DNA of 64,000 nt, taken from contig JAEVLN010000019.1 in NCBI GenBank assembly GCA_018350325.1, forward strand, positions 620,001 to 684,000, read 5' to 3'. Below, in pieces: positions 23,925-37,500 of the stretch. The notes under the pieces were generated by a model. The model saw only the letters and a program-made list of their open reading frames with translations. It was not told the DNA's origin and made no database searches. How positions within the stretch are numbered: the stretch's first letter is position 1; each line of letters starts with the position of its first letter. This DNA is from Globodera rostochiensis. Lineage: Eukaryota; Nematoda; Chromadorea; Rhabditida; Heteroderidae. The translations under genes were made by a program, and so were the position numbers.

Positions 23925-24403
23925 TTTCTGACTCGTCTACGCAGGATTGGTGGCAGATCTATCTGGTTTTAGCTTATTTTGTTGTTTTTTTTAATCGGAG
24001 CAGGACGAAATGAATTGTGCTATGCATAAACTTTAATTAATTTTAAAACTAATTTCTTTTCTGCGCGAGTACGCGTGCAGCACACCATACCTTCTCCTCA
24101 CACTATCTTTTCTTTTGCTATTTTGTCGTTCTCTTACGCCCATCAGCATTAAATTCACTCAAGCTTATCTCTCTCTCTCTCACATTTCCCTTTCTTTTTT
24201 ATTCGCTTTCGCTTTGCACCGGCACTTTACGGCGTCGCGTCGAGCTTGAGCTTCTTATTTACATACCGGTAATTCTATTTTTTTAATTAAAAATTAGATT
24301 TAATACTTGAATATGTGTCTTTTATGGTCATGCCTGAGTAATAGAGAAACGAATCGTCATTTGTCCTATTTTTATATATTACCATTTAGATACAAACAAA
24401 AGC
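23925..24403. promoter_or_regulatory. Divergent upstream region of calpain-15 and hnRNP U-like genes
   Basis: About 480 bp between the two start regions, pyrimidine-rich with a short CT run near 24165. No specific element can be named. Confidence 0.4.
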
Positions 24404-27400
24404 ATGTCCGCAACCCGATCGCGTCGCTCAGGAATTACTGATTCTGGAGGACTTAATCCATCTACCATCCACTTGCTTCCCATGGCCAGAGTCAAGAAAG
24501 AGTTAGAGGCTCGAGGTAATTGGCATTTTTTATTTAAAAAAAATTCTTTTCGTTAATTACAAAAAAAAAAATTAGTTATCGCCGTGTTAATAATTTTGGG
24601 AGAACGGAAATTTCGTGCTATTTAAAATGTACCGGCAAAAATCCGTTAACTTTACTATCAATTTGTTCCCATAGGATTGGATACCAAAGGCAACGGGGCC
24701 GAGCTGGCTTTTCGTTTGCAAGAATCAGTCAGATTGGCGGGAGGGTACGCGTCTAAGTTTGATCCATCGCCCACAACGGAGACGACACCTCAGAAAACGC
24801 GAAAGAGGAAGGCTAGTTTTTAAATCCCAAAATAAACAAAAACAATTTAAGCAATTTTTTGGGCTTAGGTGAGACCTAGAAATTTGTACTATTTTAACCA
24901 ATCCAAATTCATGGGTTTTATTTAATTTTAGTCTCTAATCGTTTAGAATTTTTAACTTTTTTACAGCATCTGGAAATCGAAATAGATGAAAATGTTGCTG
25001 AGGTTGGTGAACAAGAGGCTCCTTTGCCTGTTCTGGTGAAACCGTTCCATTTCACTTGGGCAAGTGCACCGCCGACGGCGCCGCGTCCCGCAAAAGAGGC
25101 GATGATTTTGGCCACGGAGGAGCAACTGACGGAGAAGGAGGAAATGGACAAGCAGAGATTGGAAGAAGAAGAGGAAAAACGGAAGAGGAGTGAGGAAGAA
25201 GCGGAAGAGGAGAAGAAGAGGTTGAAAGAAGTTGAGGAAAAACGCAAGAAGAAGGAACAAGCGGAGGAGGACAAGAAAAAGTTGAAGGAAGATGAGGAAA
25301 AACGCAAGAAGAAGGAACAAGCGGAGGAGGACAAGAAAAGGTTGAAGGAAGATGAGGAAAAACGGAAGAATATAGAGGAGGAGAATAAAAAGAAATTGGA
25401 AGAAGCTGAACAGCATAAGATAAAGAGGAACGAAGAAGTGGAGAAAAAGAAGAGGGAAGAGGAAGAGAGAAAACGGAAGAAAGGGGAGGAGGGTAACAAG
25501 AAAAAGTTGGAAAGAGAGATAGAACGGAAGAAAAAGAGGGAGGGAGAGGTGGAGAAGAAGAAAAAATCGGAGGAGGACGAGGAAAAACGAAAGAAGAACA
25601 GAGAGGAAGAAATGGAGCAACAACGGAAGAAGATAGAGAACGAAGTGGAGAAGAAGAAGAAAAGATCGGAGGAGGATGAGGAAAAACGGAAGAAGAGGAG
25701 GGAGGAAGAAATGGAGCAGAACAGAAAGAGAGTTGTGGACGAACGGAAGAAAAAGGAACCTGGCAAGACCAGGGAGCACGAAAAAGAGGAGCAACTCAAA
25801 AAGGAGTCGGAGGAGCAGAAGAAAGTTGATGGGCAACGCCAGCAAAGTACAGCTTCAAAAGATCCGTCAAAGATGAAGGTGAGCAACATGCTTAGGACGT
25901 TGCAGATTTTAGCCTTTTGTTGCTCTTTTTTGATTCATTTTTAGCTTTTCATAAAAATATTTTCTTGGGGAGGAAAAACATTTTGAAGGGTGGTGGGGCA
26001 TGCCCTTTCTGGGTGGGTGTACATGCTGAGTTTTTCAGCTCTCAACAGTACCAACATCAACATTTTCTTCCAATTCCGTTTCACTGGACATTTTGGACAG
26101 CATTATGGATAGTCAACAACAGCTGTTGACCAGGAAGCAAAGAAAGGATGACGAAGACGAGACAGAAGGGGTTCAACAGTTTAAAGTGGACTTCCTTCGC
26201 CGCCAACAGCGAATGAGCACCGGCGGTAAAAATGGCGCATCGGCATCGGACATTCAGAAAAGGCGAATGAGTGCGTCGGGTATGCCTCAACGAGAACAAA
26301 AATATTTGATGGGATAGGTGCGCACAGGGCCGTAGGGTGCCTTGGACTCCGGGGGGGGGGGGGTGGACTGGCCATGACGATCGCTCCTTGAAGGGATGCC
26401 CACCACCCCTCCATCGTTCGTCCTATGGGGGTTTCACACAAGAAACAAGAGTTTGAAACGATTAATTTATCCATAATATTCTCTTGATTTAATGCTGTGT
26501 AAATGGATTTTAGGTCTTATTTTTGGTCCACCGCCTCCGCCACCACCACCTAAACAACAGAAAGTTCCAACCGAATCTCCCAAAGCACCACCGCCAGCTG
26601 CACCACCACTTGAGGTGCTGCGATTTGATTCTAATTCAAACTAATTTTCAGATTTAGAGACCCGAGGGATCTGCTGTTGTTCCCTCTACTTCAGCGAGTT
26701 CCTTTCCGTTGGTCATCAATTTGCGGGATCCGTTGGGTCTTTCTTTGGTCAGGCCGGAAAGGCCTTTTCCGCCGCCGCCACCACCACCACCACCGCCGCC
26801 TAAACGACAAAAAGTGCCACTGCTACAGGTGCCAGAATTGCCCAAAACAGCACCACCAGTTGCACCGCTTCAGGCAAGATTTATATGTAAAATTAGATTG
26901 AATTTTTATATTTTTAGGAACCCGAGGGAACTGTTGCCTCTACGTCAGCGAGTGCGGTTCCATTGGTCGTCAATTTGCGGGATCCGTTGGGCCTTTCATT
27001 GGTTGGATCGGACAGGCCTTTTCCGCCGCCGCCACCACCGCCGCCGCCTAAACGACAAAAAGTGCCATTGAGTTTTCAAGCGTCAGAATCAGCAGCACCA
27101 CCAGTTGCACCGCTTCAGGCAAGATTTATATGTGAAATTAGATTGAATTTTTATATTTTTAGGAACCCGAGGGAACTGTTGCCTCTACTTCAGCGAGTCC
27201 AGTTCCGTTGGTCATCAATTTGCGGCAACCGTTGGGGCTTTCTTTCGTTGGACCGGACAGGCCTTTTCCGCCGCCACCTCCGCCTCCTCCACCAAAGAAA
27301 AATGTAACACAATCTTTTGGAGAGCGGTTAACTTAATTAGCAACAATAGCAAACAACCTTTATTCGGAATTAGTATTTTTAAATCATTTCAGGTGGAGGC

Positions 27401-30400
27401 CGTACAAATTGTTCAAGATGTGGAGGAGGAGATGGAGGAAACTGAGCAGAACGAATATGGAGTGGGGAAGGAAACTGATCAGAATGAAGATGGAGTGGGG
27501 AAGGAAACTGATCAGAATGAAAATGGAGTGGGGAAGGAAACTGATCAGAACAAAGATGGAGTGGGGAAGGAAACTGATCAGAACGAAGATGGAGGAGGGA
27601 AGGAAACTGATCAGAACGAAGATGGAGGGGGGATGGAAACTGATCAGAACGAAGATGGAGAGGGGAAGGAAGCTGACCGAAATGATAAGGAGGAGGATAC
27701 CGTGCAATTGGTTCACGATGAGGGGGAGGAAACTGATCAAAATGAAGATGAGGAGGGGGAGGAAACTGATCAGTTTGAAGATGAGGAGGCGGATGAAACT
27801 GATCAGAATGAAGATGATGAGGAAGAAGATACTGCGCAATTAATTGAGGATGAGGAGGAGGAAGATGCTGCGCAATTAGTTGAGGAGGCGGAGGAAACTG
27901 ATCAGAATGAAGATGATGAGGAGGAAACTGATCAAAAATCTGCCGAATATCGCCATTTGCTCAAAGACCCGAAAAGCCTTTTGCAAAAGGCGCAAGACGT
28001 ACTTAGGCAGAAATTTGGAGGTTTGTCTGGATTTAATTGACCCGATTTACTATATTTGATTTTGTTCAGGCAACTCCGATGCGAACATTTCCTCGTCTAG
28101 TGCTCACTATGAACAGGTCGGGCTCAATGTTGAAGAGTTCAAAAAGGAGACGGATGAGGAAGACATCCGTCAGCTGCCCGACCCGGAACAGTTCCATGGA
28201 GAACCCGTATGAAATATAACCCAAACTATTGCGGTAAACTCTTTAACTGCTTCCGCAGGTGCCCGAGGATATGGACGACGATTTGTTTGAATTGGCAGCC
28301 GGTTTGCCCCCGAGGAATAAAAACAAAGAGCAGGAGCCGAAACCAGTTGAGGAAGAGCCATTGCCTGACGCGGAACACGTTGAGATGGACTTTTGTGAGT
28401 GGGTTTGGAGAGATTCATTATTATAAAACCGGTCTTATGTTCCAACACTGCGCGAGAATCCATTGCCACAAAAAGTGTTGCAATTATAAAGTTAAATGAA
28501 TGGGCGGGCACACGTTGAGTTGTTTCAGACAACTCCGACCTCAACATGAAGGCGTCTTCTGCCAACAAATGGCTCGTCGACCCTGATAATGGTGACGGCT
28601 TCGCGCTGATGTGGGGAGGGGTTCGCGCCAACTGGGGCGTTTTGGTACCCGAAGAGGAGAACCAACGCGTCGAAATGCCGCCAATTGCATTCCAAGCCAA
28701 GGCAAACATTTTACCCTTTTTTGAGCATTTTTGAACTTTATTAGGCCCTCCACCTATTGGATTTTAATAAGCCTAAAGACCAAACTGTTCAGATCACAGA
28801 GTTTCTTTCATTGAAGCATCTGCCCTTTGACGAGTCGGATCCCCATCAAATCCGTGTCGGTTGGTCTCTAGCTGGCACATCCAACATGGTCAGTTACTGT
28901 TGTTCTTGCCTTGACCAACCCATTTTTCTTTTTAGCTTGGAGAACAGTCGAACTCTTTTGCTTTTTCCTCGATGGGCAACAAGGCAACCAATAACCTTTT
29001 TACCGATTTTGTCGACCCTTTTGTCGTCGGCGAAGTGATCACGTCAGTGCTGGTTCGTTTTTTGATGCTTTTAAACATTTTGCTGATGGGTTGATTAAAT
29101 TTTGCGCAGGATGTTGGGCGAGCAGAAATTCGCTACTACAAAAATGGACAACCACTCGGAGCAGCATTCACCGACATTCGCGTATGGGTTACGGATTGAA
29201 AAACATGTTCGCAAATCGGATTAAGATATTTTTAATTCAAAATTAAGGCACAAAGTTAAAATTTATTCTTTTCAGTACGAGACCGGCGATGTCTATTTCC
29301 CGCACATTGCAACCAAAAATTGCAAAGTAATGGTCAACTTTGGCACAGAAGTACCGGAACCGACAGAGGCGGCGCAAGACGAGTCCGGACTGTGCTTGTG
29401 GAGGTATTGTACACAAAACATTAGTATTTTATTATTGCAATCAATTCGAGAATTGGGAAATTATAGCATGCCCTCCGATGAAGTTCCCGAAGAGACCGAA
29501 TGGATCGGCAACTTGGACAGAAAGTTGTTGGCGTCCAGTAGGAGGCCGCTTGCCGATAAGGTCCAAAAAAATTTCAAAATAATAAAGAACCCTTTTTTCT
29601 TTTGAAGTCACATTGCACAATAATTTCGATGGTTGGGTTGCCTGGTGTCGGGAAAACGACATGGGTTCTCCAGTACCTCAAGGAGCATCCCAACGAGGAT
29701 TGGATACTGCTCAACACGGACACAATTCTTCAGGTTTTTGCAATCAGAAATGAGAATATTTTTAATATTTTCAGGCGATGACCATTGACGGAATGCCAAG
29801 GCATCGTGTGCATCAAGGCAGATGGGACATGGTTCTATTTTGCTTTGTTTTACTCGGGAGAATGGACAAATATATTTATATTTTTTCGAATAATTGATCT
29901 TGACTGTTCAACCAAAGATTCGCGTTCTCCCAATTTTATGTTTTTTTGATTTAGGTGATGGGTTTGACGGCAAAGGCGTTGAACCGCTCGCTTCAAATGG
30001 CCTGTCGACGGAGGCACAATTACATTCTGGATCAGACAAACGTGTTCAGGGAGGCGCGAAAACGAAAGCTTACGCAATTCCAGGTGCTTACTTAATTACA
30101 TTCTGAGTCCCCTCATCTCCATTTTTCGGGATCATATTGTTAGGATGAATGGTTTTATATCACTCGGAGTTTTGCCCATTGGTTTTAGGACTTCCAGCGC
30201 AAATGCGTTGTGATCATTCCCAGCGAAGCGGAGCACGAGCGACGGCTGATCAGACAAGCGCGGGAGGCCGGCGGCGGAGGACAAATGCCGGCCGAGGCGA
30301 TGCTCGAAATGAAAGGCAATACAAATTGACGGATTTTAGGCCATTAACGAAATCTTTTGGCCCCTAATTTAATTTCAGGTCAATTTTCCATCCCCTGCAC

Positions 30401-30775
30401 CGAAAGTGAACCCGTCGATGATGTCATTTTCGTCGAGCCGCCAATTGAGCGCATCAACGAGGCCATTGAACAGGTACTTTTTGTTGTGTCAAGGTTGTGA
30501 TTTGCATTAATCACCAAAACGACTAAAATAGTAATTTCTGTGATGAACAACGCATACAAAAAAATGTGATTTACCAGTAACAACTGACTGGAAAGCATGG
30601 AAGGGCGGTTGTGATCTTTTTGGAATTGTTTTAGGTGATGCGCTACAACCAAGAGGGTCGGCCGTGGGTGCGGAATTTCGGTCATCAGCGAACAAGAGGT
30701 CCGGAGTCGTTGATCTCTGATCACTCGGGAATGCCGGCGCCACGCTTTTTGGGCGTCACCCGAATTGGTATTTGA
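24404..30775 (+). CDS. hnRNP U-like protein (SAP, SPRY, P-loop)
   Basis: The ATG at 24404 opens a SAP motif (LPMARVKKELEARG, then LDTKGNGAELAFRLQESV) for DNA binding. A GC-AG intron (donor 24812) leads to a long Glu/Lys/Arg charged coiled region (25100-25860), a Pro-rich segment encoded by a tandem exon array (26520-27303) and an acidic repeat ETDQNEDG (27420-27940). The SPRY domain is at about 28540-29340 (KWLVDPDNGDGFALMWGGVR). A P-loop kinase-like domain follows with Walker A GLPGVGKTT near 29640 and YILDQTNVFREARKRKL. Domain order equals that of hnRNP U/SAF-A, a nuclear scaffold and RNA-binding protein. The C-terminus (ending FLGVTRIGI) lacks the vertebrate RGG tail. Exact joins in the middle are uncertain. 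Confidence 0.85.
26658..27303 (+). repeat. Tandem array of three duplicated Pro-rich exons
   Basis: Exons at 26658-26873, 26918-27118 and 27163-27303 encode near-identical modules (PEGTVASTSAS, PLVVNLRDPLGLSL, RPFPPPPPPP, KRQKVPL, APPVAPLQ). Both internal introns (26874-26917 and 27119-27162) are 44 bases, almost identical, and use GC donors (CAG/gcaaga) with a TTTTTAG acceptor. A related, diverged exon precedes at about 26515-26615. Confidence 0.9.
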
Positions 30776-31513
30776 GTTGATCACTCATCAAATGATACCA
30801 CCACCACCCTCATTAAAATGCGTTTGGTGTGAGAAAAATGCCAATGGCTTTTTGCTCGGACTAATTGAGCGCCACAACTATTTTAATTTGGCCGGTTTGA
30901 TTTGTTTGTTCCCTCATATTTTGATTGACCTTTCGTTACATTTTCTCTTCAACAAAAAATGAAATATAAATGATTTTTTTCTCCATTACCGTTTCTCTCC
31001 ACAACTACTTCAATCAATCATTTCATGTTTTCATTTTCCATTCATTCACCAGCCGGATAATCATTTCCTCTTTATACATTTATTTACCAAAACCCGAACT
31101 CCTTGGTAGAGTTTGACTACCAAATGCATAATTTAATGACAATCCATTGAATGATAAAATGGCCGCTGCGTCCATAAGTAGTGAAAGTTAACGACAAAAT
31201 TATATCATGATTCATGAAGAACAATCAATGTAAATGAAACATTTTGCACAATAATGGCACAATAATTGGTTGACGTGCGGTCGGACTCTCAAGGGTATCG
31301 AGACTTAAAAATGATGGAGCTGTATCGGATTCGAAACTTTTTAGAATTGCGAGTCCGCAAAGTAGGTATTCCCGAGTAAATCAGGCCAATAGCCCCGGGC
31401 CGTACCTTCTTTGCATTGCGCCATACCGATTATGCGTGGAAAAATCTGGCATTTTGCCAGGTTTTTGAGTTGCGTCGAACGCATCCCTCTGGTGCCCCCC
31501 CCCCTCCCCCCGC
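30776..31513. other. Intergenic between convergent genes
   Basis: AT-rich until about 31490, where a C run begins. No coding exon recognised. Confidence 0.5.
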
Positions 31514-34500
31514 CTAATCGTCCGTCGTTCTGTCCGTCTGTTGTCTCTGCAACTGCTGTTGTTGTGCCAAAGTGCTTCTCACCGCCGCCATCCCTCCATT
31601 TTTCCGTTTGAACGCCTTCTGTTCCTGCAGATGCTCCAGAAACAGGTCCATGTACTTTCGTCTGCCATTCTCATGCTGCTGCTGCTGTTGTTGGGCATGT
31701 TGTTGGTGGTGCGGCGGTGGATGATACGGTGGGATGTGACGAAAAATATCGCGCGCCACCAGTGCCAATTCGCAAATCTTTGGGGAGAGGCAACGGGACC
31801 AATTTTTGTAATTGCAGTTTAATCAAGCGTTTACATATTCTTGGTCCGATGCACTGAAGTGCGGATAGCTTAATCTGAAACAAACGGGTCAGAAGTGCCA
31901 AGTCAGCAAGTCGAAAGAATGGCACTTATGCGAGGCGGCGTTGAAGCAGCAGAGAATGGCGTGCAGCAGCAGTTCCTCAACGGGGCCAGCCATCGGATGC
32001 AATTCCATGGCCGATTTGGCCTGCTGAATGCACGTCTTGGACTGTCCGCTATTGGCCATTTGCGGTGCCAAAAGGCAAACATCGCCCGAGGCGAGAAGAC
32101 GCAATGCTCCGGGCAAATGTTCAAAGAACTGGGGAAGTGGGGAGGGGAGGGGGTGGAATATGGCAACGATTGAAAGCTGTGGCTGAACAACTTTAAAAAC
32201 GCCTCGGAGCAGTTGCAGAAGCACGAAGGGCGAGTACACGCAGGTGAACACTTTCTCCAGAAATAGCCGAACGTAGTCCGGGTCTCCGATCTCCAAAGAC
32301 ACCTCGAGAAGCCAGCAAATCTCATCGGAAGAGGGCGGATTCTTGGAGTTTGTGAATATTAAGAGCCAAACCCGTTACAAACCTTGGCGAATTTGGAGGA
32401 TGCGCTCTCCGTGCTGCGCAGACCGTTCATTGCCGCAATGCCACAGCGATGTGCATTCTTCAGCAGTTGTATTGACCGCCAATCAGTGCGCTGCTGCTGC
32501 TGCTGTTTCACCATTCCTTTTTGGATCCATTGGTGCGTTGTCTGTTGGTGTGTGTTGTTATGCGCGTAATGGTGCGGGGGCGGGGGCAACAAGTGCCTTG
32601 GCGGAACACAACTCGTTGCTGCTGTTGCCGCGGGCAATGCCATCAGCATCAACGGAGGAGGAGGCGTAGAAAGCTGTTGAGTGGCATGGTGGTGGTAGCC
32701 GGTTGTTGAACCAAAGGGAAGCGATTGATGATGCTGAACTGCTTTGTGTTCTGCCGCTGCTACTACTGACACCGGCGGCACTGTTTGCAGTTGGGGAATG
32801 AAGCAACAGGACGACGCTGGGGCTTGGCTGTTATGGATTCCCGGAAGAGGCACAGCTGCTGAAGTGGAGAACAATTGGGCAGCCGGAGGAAGCTGCACAT
32901 GGTACTGGTTGAAATTGTTGTGGTGATGGGACCCAAAGAATTGCTGAAGGGGCGGCGGCGCCGGAGGGGGAACCGACGGCGAATAAACAACGGTCGCCGT
33001 CGATGGTGACGCAAAGGTTGGCGGCGGGTGGGGGAGGAATTGGTGTTGGCTGTGGTGGAGGGCGACGGAGGGCATCACCAGACGGACAATGCACTGCGGT
33101 TGTTGAGGAAAGCGTTGAAAATTGTGAAGTTGGGGATTCATTTGGACGGCCTGGTGACTCTGTTGGGAGTCCTCCAAATGGGCCATGTGCAGGTCGTCGT
33201 ACCAGTGATGGGCAACACGGAACAAAACCTAAAAGAGCTTCGCGCGTCAAACAATTCCCATTAAAACTTCCCCCCCCCCCTCGGGGTAAACGACGCCCCT
33301 GAATTCTCCCCCCCCTCTCGGGGAAACTTCCTCCCACCCCCCCCCCGGGGTACCCCTCCTCCCCTCGGGGTAAACGACGCCCCCGAATTCCTCTCCCCCG
33401 CACTTCGGGGTACCCCCCCCCTCCTCCCTCGGGGTAAACGACGCCCCCGAATCCCCCCCCCCCCTCGAGGTAAACGCCCCCCCCCCGCACCTCCGGGTAA
33501 ACGCCGCCCCGCTCGGCCGCTTTCTCTACCGCCAGGCACGCTTCTTCCAGCAGTTTGGTGCCCCTCTCCTTGCACTGATTCAGCGCTTTTTGGCTTTCCG
33601 TCGGCAGCAACGAATTTGCCTCAGGCAAAACGCTGAGGGCCAAAAGTGCCGCCTCGCCCACCATTGCCGGGTCGCTGCTTTGGCTGGCTTTGTCCGCCAA
33701 AGAGGCGGTTTCGGTTGGGGTCAAATGGTTACGCCACGTTTTGCGAATAATCTCCAGCGCTTGTCGTCCTGAAATTTGCACCGTACAAGCAACTTAATTA
33801 GAGCTTGAAAGATTTTTTAAAATTCCCGACCGATGTCAAGAACTTGGGCCTGGATCCAGCTGACGTGGGTGCTGTACGTGCGAGTGCTCCACGACGGCGA
33901 GCAGACGTTGTTTAGCCCGAGGGCATACAATGCAATTAGCAGTGATGCGATGTGCAAATTTCGGTGCGGTCCGTTGCTGCCGGCCATTCCGCCGCCCCCG
34001 GGCACATCAGCGCCGTTAGCCAACACGGCGTTGAATATCGGATGCGGCAGCGGGTTTCCGCCAGCCTCCTGCAGCAGAGATTTAGCGAATTCGAACAAAT
34101 GGTGGGCATGAGACTCGCTGGCTTGGCTGACCAACAGGGCCGGACTCGGGACGTTCCTGGTGTGGGGAAAACTTTTTAAGTTTTAATTTCAAGAAATTTA
34201 AAAGAACACCGACTTGCTGCAACTTGGCACTCGACTTGCTGCGGCATCATGTTCCAGTTGGGGTGACTGGTTGGTGTCGTTGAACCTCCCGGAATCGGGG
34301 AAAGTCGATGCACTTCTTCTGTTGACAGCATTTTGGTGTTGGAAAGGTGAAGTACATGGCGAGCTATTGGAGAAGGACGCGCGGACGGTGGTCGAGGCAA
34401 ACATTTGGGTTGAAAAAGCCGAAGCGTGGCCGGAGGGCAGGAAGAAGTCGACATTGGACCGATCTTTTTCCCTGACACACAAAATTTTCATGTGCATTTT

Positions 34501-37500
34501 GCCGATAATTTGTTTCTTACAATGCCAAATTTAAAAAAAAAGTCTCACTGATAAAGCGAATGAATTTTGGCGTCCAAAACCGTCTCCAACACTCGCGCCA
34601 ACCTCGCGGGCTCGTCTCTGTTCCGCAACAACAGCGACATTTGCATGCCCTTGCGCTGTCGTCGGGTGGACTCGCACAAAAGGGGATAATCCAACTCGGA
34701 AATGAACATTTCTTAAATAATGCGCGACGGTGGCTTAAAGTCCGGCACTGCCAATGCTTTACCTCGTTTCAGCACACGAAGTGCAAAATCCATGCCGAGG
34801 TCTTCGTCTGCTTGGGTACGCAAAACGCCCGTTTGGCACAAAGGCACCAAATGTTGCAAGTTTCTGAGAAATTTTTTGTTTGAAAAAAAACAATTTGCCT
34901 CCGATTTGGCCTAACCGAGCGCCCATTTGACTTCCGCCGCCGTTCGTTTGACTCGTTGAGAGGGCATTTGCTATGTAATGGGCCAAACGGAAAGGCGGAA
35001 TGACTGACACTTCCGGTGAAGCTTCTTTCTCTGTCCCGTTGTTGTAATGCTTTTGGGCAATCGATCGGATTTTCTCAATGCCCTCGGGGCTCAGCTCAAT
35101 GCGATGCAAAAGGGTGAACAGCTCGGCCTCCATGTGGTTGATCTCCATCTCGCCCAGTTTGGTGGCTGCTGCCCCCCGGGCGTTGCCCAGAGAGGCGAGC
35201 AAAAGGTCAAAAGCCCAATTTCGGCATTTATCGGCGGAGGGAAAATTGGAGGACAGAAGAAGCTGATGATCTTCGTTGACGGACTTTTGAAGCGACTGTC
35301 TGTGCTTCATAAAGTCTTCTCCGAGCAGAAGAAGCTTGACCAGGAAGACGGTTCGACTTAAACTCTCTCTGATCAGCCGAGAAGAGTCGATCAGATGAGG
35401 AAAAGAACGTGCCAGCCATCGTTGGGACCTGTGGAGGTCGGCGACAGAACGATGGCGGGCACCCAAAAAGTGAATTTGTTGTTGTTTGAAGTGTTGTGCC
35501 GCAAAAAGTTGGGAAGTTGAACATGGCTAAAAAGAATTTGGAGGCCATTTTGAGTACAAGAAATAAATAAGCCTTAAAGCGTCCCCCCCCCCAACGGTCC
35601 CCACCCTCCCCCCCCCCCATAAGCCTTAAAGCGTCCCCTCCATAAGCCTTAAAGCGGTCCCCCCCCATAAGCCTTAAAGCGTCCCCTCCATAAGCCTTAA
35701 AGCGTCCTCCCCCCACTTTTGTCCACCGCTGCCCCGCGCCGTTCTCGGCTCCGCTGTCCGCCGTCAGTGCCGTCCCGGTCGAATTGTCCCCGCCGGCCGA
35801 TTCCAGCGTTGGCGTCGTGGTCGACTCGGTGCAGTTGCCGTCGTCAATGTCTCCGCCGGAATTTTGGCCGTTCGGCGGTTGTTCGACAGACTCTCGGCGT
35901 CCCATTGCCAACAAAATCGGCTGATTGTCCAGCATTTCACGAGTCAATTGCAGCCCAATTTGAAGTGCTTCCATAAAGTGACCGTAACAGAACAACGCTT
36001 CGCAGCACACAAAGCGAAGTTCGAACGCATTTGACTGAAGGTCAGCCGCATAAGCTTCTGCAAAGAAAGTGTCCAAATCGTCCTCGAAAGGTTGGCGTCG
36101 GCTGAAAGAAGTACAAATTAATGGGGATGGATGGATACTCGAAGCTTCGACAACATCGAGTCAAGTCGAGTCGGGGGAGACTCTGGACTTTCTCAAGCAG
36201 TATACCTACCTCCAAGTCGCTGGGGGAGACTCTCGACTTTCTCAAGCAGTATACCTACCTCCGAGTCGCTGGGGAAGACTCTCGACTTTCTCAAGTAGTA
36301 TACCTACCTCCGAGTCGCTGAGGGAGACTCTCGACTTTCTCAAGCAGTATACGTACCTCGTTTTGGACTGCAGGACTTTCTCAAGCAGTATACGTACCTC
36401 GTTTTGGACTGCAGGACTTTCTCAAGCAGTATACGTACCTCGTTTTGGACTGCAGGACTTTCTCAAGCAGTATACGTACCTCGTTTTGGACTGCATCCCG
36501 CCAGTGCCGTTCTCCCTCCTTCCGAATTCGCCTCGGCCCCGCCGCTGTTCCTCCTCGTTCTCGCTGCTACTGCCGCCCCCTTTCCCTTCCTTTGCCATGC
36601 CGTCGTCCTCATCGCCATGGTTCATCTGCCTATTTTGGCATTTGTCGGACGTCCTCCGTGCCTCCCTGTCCTTTCTCCGCTCTTTGTCTTTTTGCTGCTT
36701 TTTCCTTCGCTTCCTTCGTTTCCGAGACGTCTTTTGCGAAAGGATCACCACCACGTCATCATTGTTCATCTCCAGTCGGTTCAGTTGCTGCTCCATCTCC
36801 AGCAGATGTGGCAATTCCAGTAATTCCAGTTCACCCAAAAATGGAATGTTGGAGAAAGGACTGTCCGGCGAACCGCCGGCTGCCGATCCGCCTTTTCCGT
36901 TGCAACGGCCATATTTCTGTAAATTTAAGAAATTTGGTCAATAATCCTTTAATCTCTCTAATTGCATCATAAATGAATGAATTAATTAATTGCCTGTTGA
37001 ATGTCCGCGCTCAGTCTGGTCCCGTCGATCAGCCGTTGGACGGCCAAAGCCGACCAATCGAATTGATGGCACGCTTGGAGTGCCGGGAAGAAGGCGGGGA
37101 AGTGCTGGCGGGAGAACGGAGCATTTTGCTGAGTTAAACGCTGTCCTCTAATGTCGGTGAGTTGGCCATATGAATTCTTAATGAATTTAATCAAAACATT
37201 TAATGGAATGCATTTTATTTTACATTTTCGCCTGTGCACTTGCCCAAAATGTTGAAAATGCGCGAAACCGCAGCCCGTTGATAGAGTTGGAGCAGTACGC
37301 GAAGTCGAACCTGTTCATCGAGGCAAAGTCGCGGGTTCAGTGCCACCAAACGCCAAAGCATTGTCAGTTCCTGGCAAAACCGCGGTGATTTGATAGAGAT
37401 TGATCATGTTAGCCCATAGATTAACTGCTTGTCCGTCCTTCTCACCTGAAACAATAAGTAGATGCTCAACTGTCTCGATTGGTTCTGCTGGGCGTTGTTG

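Noticed and set aside
24918..25889. Antisense frame of 323 codons rich in Ser/Phe/Leu
   Set aside because: It is the complement of the Glu/Lys coding repeat of the hnRNP U-like gene.
27384..27839. Antisense hydrophobic repeat frame resembling a membrane protein
   Set aside because: Complement of the acidic ETDQNEDG repeat on the plus strand, which fits the hnRNP U-like frame and splice sites.
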